Source: Hibiscus mutabilis (Eukaryota; Streptophyta; Magnoliopsida; Malvales; Malvaceae). From it: a stretch of 64,000 nt of DNA. The DNA is taken from positions 27,245,188-27,309,187 of the forward strand of contig CM033747.1 of NCBI GenBank assembly GCA_019671005.1, read 5' to 3'. Under the pieces are notes generated by a model that saw nothing but the letters and a program-made list of their open reading frames with translations, searched no databases and had not been told where the DNA came from. Shown here in pieces: positions 33,400-44,577 of the stretch. A program made the translations under genes and the position numbers. Every line of letters starts with the position of its first letter. Within the stretch, counting starts at the first letter, position 1.

Positions 33400-33865
33400 G
33401 ATAGAAATCTTCCTTCCTTTTTCGGTGCTCTTTTCCATGCCCTTATATTTAAAATAGGTTTAGGGTTTATGTTCAAGGTTTAAGGTTAGGGTTTAAAAAT
33501 TATGAGTAGAGTGTATTTTTAGGGTTTATGGTTTAAGATTTAAAATTTAGGGTTATGGCTTAGAATTTATTTTTTTAGGGTTGAGGCATAGAAAAGGGCA
33601 AAGGATTTTTGTCCATGTATGTGATGGTTTTTAAGTTTAGATGCTAAATAGAAATCTTATGCCCCTTTTCGGTGCCCCTATTTATGCCCTACATTAAAAA
33701 ACTAGGTTTAGAGTTTGGGATTGAAGTTTAAGGTTAAGATTTAGCGAATTATGGGCAAGGTGTATTTTTTTGAGTTTATGATTTATGATTTAGAATATAA
33801 GGTTAGGACTTAGAATTTAATTTTTTTTAGTGTTGAGGTATAGAAAGGGCATCAAAACTATGTAC
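33400..33865. repeat. Tandem dimer of a 230-bp repeat in intron 6
   Basis: Two diverged head-to-tail units (about 33400-33620 and 33648-33865). Each goes from a TTTTTCGGTGC-type start through TTTAGGGTTTATG-rich sequence to TTGAGG(C/T)ATAGAAA(A)GGGCA. A third, shortened copy is at 61591-61735. It is non-coding. Confidence 0.75.
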
Positions 33866-34542
33866 CTAAGGCAAGTTCAGAGGCTAAATGTGTAAAAAAT
33901 TCAGAGATTAAATAAGTACTCAAAATAAAGTTGAGGGAAAAATATACATCATCCCTAATTTTTATTTCAATTTCATTAGGTCTTTGTACTATATGTTGAT
34001 GATAAATTTAATTCATATATATTTAATTTTGAAGTAATAAGGAAAATTTTAAACATTTATTTTAACTAATTTAACCGGGAAAAAAATACTTACAACCATT
34101 GCAATAAGCCCAGTGACGATACCGGCTCTAATAGTCACCGGAAGATAACGTCTATCAAAGTTCAAATAATGAATTGATACCGGATTTAATCCCTTCTTCA
34201 AGTCAACCAAATTCATACACAAGAAATTAAAATAAATTCGCGATATATAATTTTATACATTATTGATAAAATAAATGATGTCCGTATCGTAAAAATGAAC
34301 TTACGATGGCGATTCCATGCTGTTCACCCCTTCCGAAATATGCGTAAAGGCAACCAGCCACAACAACTGCCATGGGAGATATAGCTGATACCCAGAACAA
34401 CTTTGGTTTTCTTTGCCTCTTCATCAATACATGGTAAGAAAGATTTTTCAATCATAAAATAAAGTTAGATTATTTTTGGGTTTGGGTTTGAATTGATTAG
34501 CTTCAATTTTTTAATTATTAAAAGTTTTGATCGATTATTCTA

Positions 34543-35333
34543 AGTTTAATTATAAAATAAGTGTTCAAATTATATATTTTTTTGCAATAAATACTTAAAG
34601 TATTTTTGTTGTTGTTAAAATACGTGGCTAACGTTTCATTTTGGCCCGTTTTGCAATAAATGCATGTGTTTTATTTTTTTATTTTAAAAACAAACTAAAA
34701 AGAAAATAAATTAAAAATATTCTAAAATTTTCAAAAAACACAAATAGTCTCAAATACCTAAAACCTCAAATCCTAAATTAGCACAATTGTTGCCACCGAT
34801 TGCCTCGTCGGACCCCACCAACACTGTCTCCAGAGGCCCCGTTCATTTCCTCCAACCACTCATCGTCTATAATCGGCCGGAGATGTGTCAAACGAAGAGG
34901 GAACGACAAACATGAAAGACTCCAATCGTTCGACAGTCAATTGACTTGCCTCCTGTCAGTTTGCGGCGATGGGTAGTTGAGAAAAATAGGTAGGAGCCTT
35001 CGACGATGGTGGTGGCAGGGTCCGACAAGGCAATCGGCGACGATGATGGCATCAATTTTTTTATGAATTTGGGACTTCTTTTTGGAGATTTTTAGTGTTT
35101 TTTAATTATTTTAATTTTTTTCCGTTCTTTTAAAAAAGAATTAAATTAAAAAAATTGTTAAATTTTGATTGGTGATAATTTTTTTATAACGTTACTTTAA
35201 AACAATAACGAAATAAAATTTTAAACGCATATTTCATACAAAAATATATTAAGTATCTATTTCAATCAAAAAATATTTTGTGCACTTATTACAAAATAAA
35301 ATATAATTTGAGCATCTATTATATAATTAAGCT
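34543..35333. mobile_element. Mutator-like MITE in intron 4 of the sulfate transporter
   Basis: 791 bp. Inverted ends: AGTTTAATTATAAAATAAG at left and AGCTTAATTATATAATAG from the right. The arms pair far inward (GATTGCCTCGTCGGACCC against GGGTCCGACAAGGCAATC), making it nearly a foldback. Flanks ATTATTCTA (34534-34542) and ATTATTTTA (35334-35342) form a 9-bp target duplication with one mismatch, as for Mutator-like elements. No transposase. Confidence 0.8.
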
Positions 35334-36580
35334 ATTATTTTATAGACTACACTCAAAAACTTGATCGGAACGAAATAGAGATACCTCAAGGAGCAAATGC
35401 TCACCACATATCGAGCCGTTTGCAGGAAACAAAGGAAGGCTAAGCCAGCAACAGCACTTTGCCACTTGCACTGCACAATCCAACAAACTAATTTCCACCT
35501 CATAATAAATTTATATAAATAATTAAATGGTTAATTTGCTCATCAAATTATACTTATATATATATATATATATATATAATCACCTCATTTTTATATCGGA
35601 AAACTGCTTTTATAACCGAAACGACGTCAGTCTCGGTGGTGAAATGTTTTAAACAAAGCAAGCCTTTCAATTGTTGCTGGCAAATTATTATGGCAGTCCC
35701 TCCCATGAAACCAGTGATCGTCGAATGTGATAAGAAATCTACCAAAATTCCCAGCCTGAACAACATAAGAACATAAATCATGATTAATTTTCTATTTATT
35801 GGACTCGCGTATTAATATAATTGTACGTAGAATTCTACGTATAACTAATAGTATTACATGCGTGATGACGGACCTCGAAAAGCCTAAAGCAATCTGAAAA
35901 GTCCCGGTGAAGAAAGTCGTAGTGTAAATCAAGTGAAGATACAATGTGGGATCATCTTTCGACGAAGCCGCAGCTCCGATGGTTTCATGAATGAGCAATG
36001 AGCATGCCGCCAATGTACCCGCCGCCAACGTACCCGCCGCCAAGTTCTTCGAACTCCCGAAGAGAGCGTAAATAAAAGGCGGTACGAAACTCGAATCTGC
36101 AATGAATAATAATATGACACACGTTTTCGGGGACATGAAAACATCATCATCGAAACGAAAACATGTTTTTTTTTTTTTTTTGTTAGGAAGGTTGAAGCTT
36201 ACATAGGCCAATGATTGGTGGAAGATCAGCGAGTTTGGCATAGCTGATCCCTTGAGGGATTGCGAGTGTTGTAATGGTGATGCCGGCGAGTAAATCGTAT
36301 CTAAGTAAACGGAAATCGTATCTCGGTAACCATTCAAACATGGGGATGAAGTATTGGATCGTTTTCTTGAACTTTTGCAACGGTTTATCTTGTCGGAACT
36401 TGCGAAACGGATCGTCGGGGAAGAATGTTTCTTTACAATCTTTTTTGAATGTACTGATGAATTTTCTTGGGGCAGCGAAATTCACCGTATGGCTCAAATA
36501 TGCCATTAGAAGAAAAAAAAAGTCGATTAAATCAGATCGGATCTGATTATGGAGTAGAAGAAAAAGAAGTTGGGAGTGAG

Positions 36581-36590
36581 ATATATATAG
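36581..36590 (-). promoter_or_regulatory. TATA box of the sulfate transporter gene
   Basis: CTATATATAT on the minus strand, 75-85 bases upstream of the ATG at 36506. A pyrimidine-rich leader (CTTCTTTTTCTTCTACTCC) follows, as is common in plant 5' UTRs. Confidence 0.6.
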
Positions 36591-37484
36591 AGGTCGATTC
36601 GTACTGAAATAGTGCCGAAAGAGTGGACAACATCGAAAATTTGACAAAGCTAAAGTAAAAATTCGGACAACGTTATCCAAGGAAATACTGTCTTGAAAAG
36701 CTAATATGACTCTATGTACGCCAGGTTGTCTTAAAAATAAATGAAATTAGTTGGATGGAAATTAAATTAGTGAAGTCTATTAGTTTGAGTCCGGATTATT
36801 CTAATTGGGTTTAATATAAAAATAAGTATCTAAATTATATCTATCGAGACTTTTAGGTGTCTTAATTATTTTTTTGACAAAAATAAGTGTCAAATGTTTT
36901 ATTTCGCTAATTTTAGCTGTCTGATTATTAATTGTTGTTAAAAAATTCATTAGCCAATCAAAATATGACATGTGGCATCTTTATTTTATTTTCTAAAATA
37001 AAAAACCTAAAACAATATTTTTACCCAAAATTTTTAAATTTTCAAAAAATCTTGAAATTTTCTGAATTTTACAAAACAATCCTCAAATCTCTAAATTTTC
37101 CAAACCTAGACCCCAAATCGTCGCCGCTTTCGCCGCCCCTAAACACACCCATTTGGTCGTCAAACCTAACTGGTCATTTCCCTCAATATGGTGTCGCTGA
37201 AAATGACATACGACCTGCCAGGCGAATGTTGAACGCGAAATCGATGTTCGGCTGGCACGCCATTCATCATTTCCAGCGACACCATATTGAGAGAAATGAC
37301 TGACTAGGTCCGACGACTTAAGAGGATGCTCAGGGGCGGCGAGAGCATCTACGATTGGGGGTTTGAGTTTGGAAAATTTTAGGGATTTGGGGACTGTTTT
37401 GTAAAATTTGGAGAATTTCAGGATTTTTTGAAAAATAAAAAAATAGACTTTTTAAAAAAATAAAAAAATCAAATTATTGTCACG

Positions 37485-40473
37485 TGTAATACCTGAATTT
37501 TGACCGGTTATAATAATAAATAAATAAATAAATACAGTATCATATAAAAACCAAATAAAATAAAGTCCATAGTCCATATACAAAGCTTAGACATTTCAGA
37601 ATCCAAATTATAAGGCCCATTACATCCTTAAAATCTAAAATTCTCGTTCAAATACATAAGTGGCCAAAGAAACACAGTTTGCCCGTCAAAAATAGACGCG
37701 TGGCACACTGCTATTTTCCCATTGGTGTTTTACCCGGATTAAGCCCTGTTGGAAGCCAGCTATCCACAGGTCATTCGTCTTTGACGCCAGCTATCATTTC
37801 AGCTATAAATACCCTGCAGAGAGAGAAAAAAATAATTAATGATGTCAGTAATAATTACACAATTAGTACAATAATAATTGAGGAGAGAAGGGGAGCTGAG
37901 GAGTTACCTGGGAGTTCGAACGTCGCTGGAGAAGACAGATCGTCACCGGAGCTACGCCGTCACTGGATCTACGCCATTAATATTAGAAGGTAGTTTTCCG
38001 TCTTAATCTTTATTCCTACAATAAAAACAACATTTAAGTGTTAGAATTAGTTTTTTTTTAAAAAAAACTAAAAACAATAATGAAAATAGGAAAGATATCA
38101 GAACTTAGCTTTATTTTTGTCTGAGATTTGACTCAGATGGTCATCGGAGTGAAGTTAGGTTGCGGTTGGAGTCGAAAATCATAGGTGTGGTTAGGTTTTG
38201 GGTAGATTTAGGGGGAGTTGGGAGATCTTGTTGGATCGGGTAGGTTAGGTGAAAAAATCAGAGGTTTTTTAGCATTTTTTTGGTTTTCGGCACGGTGGCT
38301 GAAAATCGGCTCACGGCAGCCAGAATTAGGTTACGGTGGTCGAAAAAAGGTCAGGGGTGATCGGAGTTGTAGGATTGATCGAAATAGGTTAAGGTTGATC
38401 AGAGACGATGACCGGAGGTGGTCGACATCGCCTCCGGCGGCCGGTAAACATGTCGGAAGGGCTAGGGACAGTAGTCCTAGATCTAAGGGCGGTGGTTAAG
38501 GTAGAGTTTGGCCGGAGGTTTAGGGTTTCGCTTAGTTTAGGATGAACATATAAGAACTTGGATGGGAACTTGGGTTTTTTATTTTAGAAAACAAGTTTAT
38601 GGATGTGTTTTGGTGTTTTTAGAGATCGAATGAAGGGTTTATGAAGAACAAAGGTTGAATTTTGGGGAAAATTGTGTGTTTGATCGATGGGAAACAGGAA
38701 TGAAAGTGTTTTGGGCGTTTAGGAAGGATTAAATGAAGTTTTTGGATGGTTTTGAGCAAGAACAAAGATGAACAAGGGCTTTGATCAAGAAGAATGGAGG
38801 TTTTCTAGGTTTTAGAGTGTTAGAGTTGAGAGAATTGGGTGAAAGGGGGAGAGAAGAGAGAGTGTGTGATCATAGGAAATGGCCGGGTTGACTCGTACTT
38901 GGGCCATTTATAGGCTGAGTCATACGACACCATTTTGGTGCCGGGTTAATAGTGACCAGCGTGTTTTCATTTGGATCGAGTTTCGCCCGTGCATTTCCAA
39001 ATGCATACCATTTGGTTTTTGCCCTTAGTTTTGTTTTTTACTCAATTTTGTTATTTTCCCTCTTAATTTGACACATAGGTTTCGCATTCAATTCAATTTG
39101 GTCCCTGAATTTCTTATTTGTTCTCTCCAATTTGTATTCCCTTTCAATTAGGTCATTGGGGCTTTGTAATTGGACATCATATTTTGTAATAGTTTCAATT
39201 AGGTCCCTATATTAATAAAAATCATTTTAATGTTTAATTTGTTTTATTTGTTTTATTTATTTAATTGTTTTATTATAAATGTTATTAAATTATATGTTTG
39301 TTGCCTATTTTAAAATGAGCATATAGTATTTTGTTTAAACAATTTAAACACTTAGTTTAATGAATAATTAGAGCCTTTAGTCTAGGTCTCTCTAATTAGG
39401 GTTCAATAATTAAATAGAGTAGATAATTGTAGCAATTAGATATGTATTAAATATAATTTTTGAATCCAAATTTGGATGGTGTTCCATTGTTTACAATGGG
39501 GTGTTATCACAATACGGATTTCACTAAATTATATTTAATATATATTTCACTTAAAATTGAATACAAATTTAGTCTTTAGTTAAAATTAAACAATTAATTA
39601 AGACACATTGTAGTTAATTAAATGTATATCGAATAGAATCTTTGAGGTTCAAATCTGGATGGTGTTCCATTGTTTACAATGGGGTGTTATCTCAGTATTG
39701 GTCATAAAGGTGTATATTCAATATACATTTTTACTTATAACATTGAATAATAAATTGTTAGAGCCTTAATTAGAATTAGAACTTTAATTAAAGAGGATTA
39801 ATTAATTAGGAATATGATTAATTTAAGGGCTTTAAGTATATAGAAGGTGTTCAAGAAATTGACATTTTCACATGAAAGCCATTAAATTAATTAATATTCA
39901 TAGATTTAAACAATTAATTAAATAGAGCCTTTTAGCATAGTACTTAAAATCAACAAGACAATAATTGGTCATTCATAAAAGCCTTTTATGTTTGGAAATT
40001 CATTTTTAAATACGAATAGGAGTGCCACCTAACGGGGTGCTTTTAATCTCGTATTCAAACAAAATGAATTTCCTTATAAAAGGATATATGCATTTAGAAT
40101 TTAAATTCAATTAATAATTATGGACAAATTAAATTCAAATAATTGTTCGAAATGCCAAAATGCCACGTAAAATTAAAGGTACCGATAATGGGCGTTCATA
40201 GGGTGCTAACCCTTCCCTACACGTAACTGACTCCTGAACCCAATTTTAAGACAGAATCTCTAGTTTGTTTTTTCGGTGTCCGGTCTACCTCGAAGTGATC
40301 AGTGGCGACTCCAAAAAAAATTTTAAAGAAAAATAAAGGAAAATTCGAATTAATATGAAAAACCCTAAATTTTCAAGATTAAATTAAAAATGGCCTGAAA
40401 ACCCTAATTTTTCCAAAAAAAACGATCGTCAGGCTATTTTTCACACCTCACGATTTCAAAAATGGTCGCGACA
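37485..40473 (+). repeat. 5' LTR of Ogre-like C
   Basis: 2989 bp, TGTAATACC...GTCGCGACA. TATA box CTATAAATACC at about 37803 is followed by a GAGAGAGAAA leader. Two tandem sub-repeats of about 190 bp (near 39470-39540 and 39650-39710) each carry the hairpin CCATTGTTTACAATGG. The block CTACCTCGAAGTGATC near 40287 is the conserved 3' part. Confidence 0.93.
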
Positions 40474-40476
40474 ACT

Positions 40477-40494
40477 TGGCGACTCCGCTGGGGA
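40477..40494 (+). promoter_or_regulatory. Primer binding site of Ogre-like C
   Basis: TGGCGACTCCGCTGGGGA starts three bases after the LTR end. It is the tRNA-complementary site that primes minus-strand DNA; Ogre elements are reported to use a tRNA-Arg type primer with a very similar site. Confidence 0.8.
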
Positions 40495-41030
40495 TTTAAA
40501 AACCGAGAGTCTAGCCTAATTAATTTTACGTGGCATTTTGGACAGTAATTTGAATTTAATTTTTCTATAATTATTGGATGAATTTTCTGGAACAATGCAG
40601 GTAACTTTTTCTTGTGTGATATAAACTGTCATTCATGCATAAGCCTTCTACCCGGGCTTTTCACCTTTAAGTGGGAGTGAGGCATGATCTTACGTGAGTT
40701 ATTCAGCTTTGTGATCGGGCTTTGTCCTCCTTCTGGTATACCAACCTTATATACCGTGAGGTTATGCCTCTGCTATAAGGGGTCGTATACTCTCGAATCG
40801 ATGTCTTACTAGTCCGGTAACGACAGTTCGAGTACCTAGAGTCTAGACCGAAACCCACATCCTGTAATAGAGGCCTACCCCATTAGAGCCGGACATGGAC
40901 CTAGGACAGGGTGCTGCTGATTTAAATTCACTTCTCTGCTTATTCTTGTGTGCAAAATAAATTGTTCTCTGGTTAATTTTATGCAACATAAAATGTGATG
41001 AATTTTTCCTGCATCACATTTACTTAAAAA
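40495..41030 (+). other. Leader of Ogre-like C up to the copia insertion
   Basis: Non-coding leader between primer site and ORF1. I see no ORF or clear repeat. It ends in CCTGCATCA at 41017, then CATTTACTTAAAAA, which matches the far end of the copia fragment rather than the leader. Confidence 0.6.
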
Positions 41031-42075
41031 GAGAGAGGATGATACCGCAAGTAAGAAGAAGAAGAGCTTCGAGAAGAAGAAAAAGCTCAACGCTCATGTG
41101 GCTAATTGGAGAGATGAAGACTCATCCGATGAGGAAAAGCAAGAGGTGTACAACCTATGTCTCATAAAACTTGAAAAAGATCCTATGGAGGAGCATTGCT
41201 ACAAGGCCCAAAACACAAGCTTAAATTCTTAGTACCTTGATAGTGGATGTTCGAGACACATGACCGGTAATAAGAGTCGATTCATAAAGCTAAAGCAAAA
41301 AAAAGTGGAGTAGTGAGATTTGGTGACAAATCTAAAGGTCACATTGAAGGAATTTATTCCATTGGTAATCACTCTTCTATACTTATTGAGAATGTTTTGT
41401 ATGTCAACGGTCTAAAGCATAATTTGTTAAGCATAATCCAACTTTGTGATAAAGGACTCAATGTCATGTTTGTTTCTACTGGTCTAAAATATTTGACATT
41501 GCATCTAACAAAATTGTGCTTATAAGTCATAGAATAGGAAATATTTATACGGTGCATCTAGATGACATTCATATTTCCAGTGCATGCTTTGTTGCTAAAT
41601 ATGAGTATGATTCTTTGTTATGGCATAGGAAACTAGTACATACTAGCATAAGTGTTTTAGAAAAATTAATTTCTATTGATCCAATTAAGGTTTTCCTAAA
41701 CTCAAATTTTCTCTTGATAAAATTTGTGATGCATGTGCTAAAGGCAAACATAAAAGAGTTTCTTTTAAATCCATTAATGATGCATCAACAAGTAGGATAT
41801 TACAATTGATTCATATAGATCTTTTTGGCCCTATTAGAACTATGAGCTTGGGTGGAAACAATATGCTTTTGTGCTTGTTGATGATTACTCTAGATTTACT
41901 TGGGGTTCTCTTTTTAAGTACAAAAGATGAAGCTTTAGAAAAATTCATCACATTTTCAAAAGCAAACCAAAATGATGTTGGTTACTCTATTTCACATGTC
42001 ATGAGTGGCCATGGAACTGAATTTCAAAAAAATGAAGCTTTAGAAAAATTCATCACATTTACTTCACCGTACTAA
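41031..42075 (+). mobile_element. Ty1/copia fragment inserted as a patchwork
   Basis: Encodes pieces of copia gag-pol: a lysine-rich gag end, protease box LDSGCSRHMTG near 41236, a gag-pre-integrase domain (YDSLLWHRKL) and the start of integrase (LIHIDLFGPIRT near 41808), with stops and frameshifts. No LTRs. GAGAGAGGATGATACCGCA occurs at both borders (41031-41049 and 42185-42203), CATCACATTTACTT at 41012-41025 and 42051-42064, and a 29-bp copia segment is doubled (41928-41956 and 42032-42060). Confidence 0.8.
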
Positions 42076-42152
42076 TATAGTTTTTTTTTGTTTTTTTCTG
42101 CATCATAATTGTATTCATAGGGGTATTAAGTTCGAAGTTAATTGAATAGGAA

Positions 42153-44339
42153 ATGTCTCATACAGTTGAAGGGTCCGATAGACAGAGAGAGGATGATACC
42201 GCAGTCTGGTCATGGTCTGAGGAAACCCAGTTCGTCAAGGGAGAAAGTATCATGGGAGATTATGTATCACGAACTAAGTAAATTGCTAGAATAAATTCAG
42301 GAAAAAATAGTTGTTTATCGGAACTCAAGAAGATATGGGAACAATGGGACGAAACTATAAAGAAAGATTTCCACTTAGAGTTCGGAGATATAGTAATGTT
42401 GTTGGATGTTCTAGTTGACCGAGGATTAATTAGGGCTATGACGCAGTATTGGAATCCAACTTATAATTGTTTCACATTCGGAGAAGTGGATATGACACCG
42501 ACGCTGGAAGAATACGAGGCTTTACTACATTGCTCGAAATTTGAAAATGACAATATTTATACAATACCCTTTAACAACTCAACCTTTAAAAGAAAGTTGA
42601 AAATAGTCACCGAGAAAGATGAGATTTGGTTTAATGGAAAATTAAAGCAAAAAGGAAATGATGAAATAACCAAGGATAATGAACGCATTCACTGGAAGGT
42701 AATTCGAGAATTAATCTTAACAAGTGATAAACTAGAGAGAAAGAGAAGTTTGTATGCCTTGTGTATTTACGGGTTGGTGTTATTTCCAATGACTCCAGAT
42801 TATATTGACCCATCAATTCTAGGACTATTTGAGCGCTTAAAGAACAAAGTAAATTCGGTGCCAGCTATTTTTGCAGAAACCTATAAAACCCTAACTGCTT
42901 GCAGAAGGTTAGGAGAAGAAAGATTTTGGGGTTGTGCTCAACTGCTAGAGGTATGGTTTCGAGGTCACAGATGGGTTGCACCCTATAGGGCTCGTAGATT
43001 TTGTACTGATTATTCACTGATATAGGAGCATCTAACAGCTTGCCCGATTGAGAAAATGGCAGAAGAACAGTGGAAAGAGCATCTTTTGAGTATGAAAAAT
43101 ACGGAGATTGTTTGGAAAGCCCCTTGGTTGAATGTAGTGAGTTACCTGTACCGATGTGGAAAATTTGATTGGGTTTCTTTGCCGAAAGTTTGGGGAGGAA
43201 CAACCTATTACCCATTGGTAGTGTCCCGACAATTTGAATCAAGACAATTTATTCCTGCTACTGCTAGCATGGAGGAATTCGAGTACATGTATAAGACAAA
43301 AGGTTATAAGACGAAAATAAAAGACATCGTAACAGCATGGGAAACACCGAGAAGAGTGAATCTTCAGGATGGATTAGAGGTCATGCAAAATTATACACAG
43401 TGGAAGACTCAAAGGGTTAATGATGTCATTTAACAGAATAGAGTCAGTAATATTCGTCTGATTAACGAACGTATGAGAGATGCACCTTCAGTAGTAGAGA
43501 AACTGAAACATGATTATGAGAAAGGGTTAAAGGGATACGAGAAGCAAATTGAAGAACTGAAAAAGAGGCAATCCATAGCATCGTTAGAGGTAGATGTACA
43601 AAAAGGTATAAAAAAAGAGTTTTATGAACATAATCAGAAACTCAGTCAAGAATTGAAAGATTTAAAGGAAACCCATTCAGAATGCAAGAAAATTCAAAAG
43701 GCAAATACAAGCCGGATGATCAGTGATTTGTCAGAATAGTTGGATAGGGCTGTGAAGGAGATGAATGATTTTAAGAGGATGTATGAAGATTATGCAAAAT
43801 CCTCTAAGAAAAGGATCCAATATTTGAAGGAGTCATATGATCGTACTAAAAAGAAGCTAGAAGGGAAAGAGGTACGGAATTCAGAGTTGCTGGCTCAGAA
43901 TACAGAACTGGAGGAACAAAATGAAGAATTGAGGGTTCAGATATCGCGGATGGAATAGGTGCTTATAGGACATTACAATGACGGAAGAGACGATGCAGAT
44001 AAAGTAAAGAGAGAGTTGAATGGAAATGTGGCTGAATTAGAGAATATAGCTCAGGACTTAAAAGGAAAGCTTGCAAGCTTTGAAGGTGCGTTGTATCAAG
44101 AAAGCAGAGCATGGAAACATAAGTACGAAGCAGCTCAGTGTACAATTCAGGAACAAAATAATGAACTGGTTATCTTCAAAGAACGAGTAAAGGGCATTGC
44201 TCAATATGTCCAGATACTGTCAAAGGATGCTGCCAGTTTGCTGCAATGCCCAGACATTGATTTAGAGCTTGAAGAGAGGATAGTTCGTTTGTTGAACGAG
44301 ATAGTCAATCTAGGAGTTATAGCTAGTAGTTGTCTGTAG
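42153..44339 (+). pseudogene. Ogre ORF1 (DUF7745-like, coiled-coil)
   Basis: One frame of 728 codons with five in-frame stops (42279, 43023, 43431, 43737, 43956) and no frameshift. The N-terminal half matches the ORF1 protein of plant Ogre/Tat elements (ALLHCSKFENDN, ILGLFERLKNKVNSVPAIF, ACRRLGEERFWGCAQLL), which I take to be the domain called DUF7745. From about codon 440 the product is a long coiled coil (repeated KLKHDYEKGLKGYEKQIEEL-like heptads). Function unknown. I chose the ATG at 42153 because the frame and the ORF1 sequence continue from it; 42396 is the first ATG after the first stop. Confidence 0.82.
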
Positions 44340-44577
44340 TTGAGATTATCCATTTCCTGTATTCGACTTTTCCTAGTTAAATGGATGTTTTTCTAAAGAT
44401 TTTGACTTTGAGCTTAATACCCATAATGCATTCATACATACATGCATAAACGCATTCATTCATATAACAACATATCATATTAATTTCTTATTAATAAAGG
44501 TTCTAATAAAAAAGGTTCTATGGCAGTTTATTTTTTTTGAACCGCATTCATACGAAACCTGTTTACGCTCTAAGGCC
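44340..44577 (+). other. Spacer between ORF1 and gag
   Basis: AT-rich, non-coding, with short CATTCATACATACATG-type repeats. No feature recognised. Confidence 0.5.

Larger units (their letters stand above)
31305..36506 (-). pseudogene. SULTR3;5-like: SULTR3;5-like sulfate transporter gene, 11 exons, probably inactivated
   Basis: SLC26-type plasma or organelle membrane anion transporter with a C-terminal STAS domain. Exons (minus strand): 36506-36203, 36096-35874, 35755-35584, 35470-35405, 34418-34305, 34207-34094, 32942-32817, 32375-32089, 31999-31809, 31730-31580, 31490-31305. All other junctions are GT-AG and in phase; the expected protein is about 644 residues. Motifs: PQGISYAKLA, SSFVPPFIYALFG, STITGFMGGTA, TSCYLTTGPFSKTAVN, SAMLGLINYEEMYHLYKVDK and STAS SGVSSIDMSGIE. 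Similarity is best to the SULTR3;5 branch. Lesions: one base is missing in exon 7 (between 32913 and 32914), giving TAA at 32876-32874 and truncation near residue 353; exon 6 lacks an AG at the expected acceptor; exon 2 has a 15-bp duplication. It is either a young pseudogene, or the lesion is an assembly error. Confidence 0.9.

Noticed and set aside
33430..33600. TTTAGGG-like motifs suggesting an interstitial telomere
   Set aside because: The motifs are few, not in tandem, and belong to the diverged 230-bp repeat unit.
31305..36506. An alternative frame or extra intron rescuing exon 7 of the transporter
   Set aside because: No GT-AG pair near 32913 restores the frame without losing conserved residues, and both flanking junctions are already in phase.
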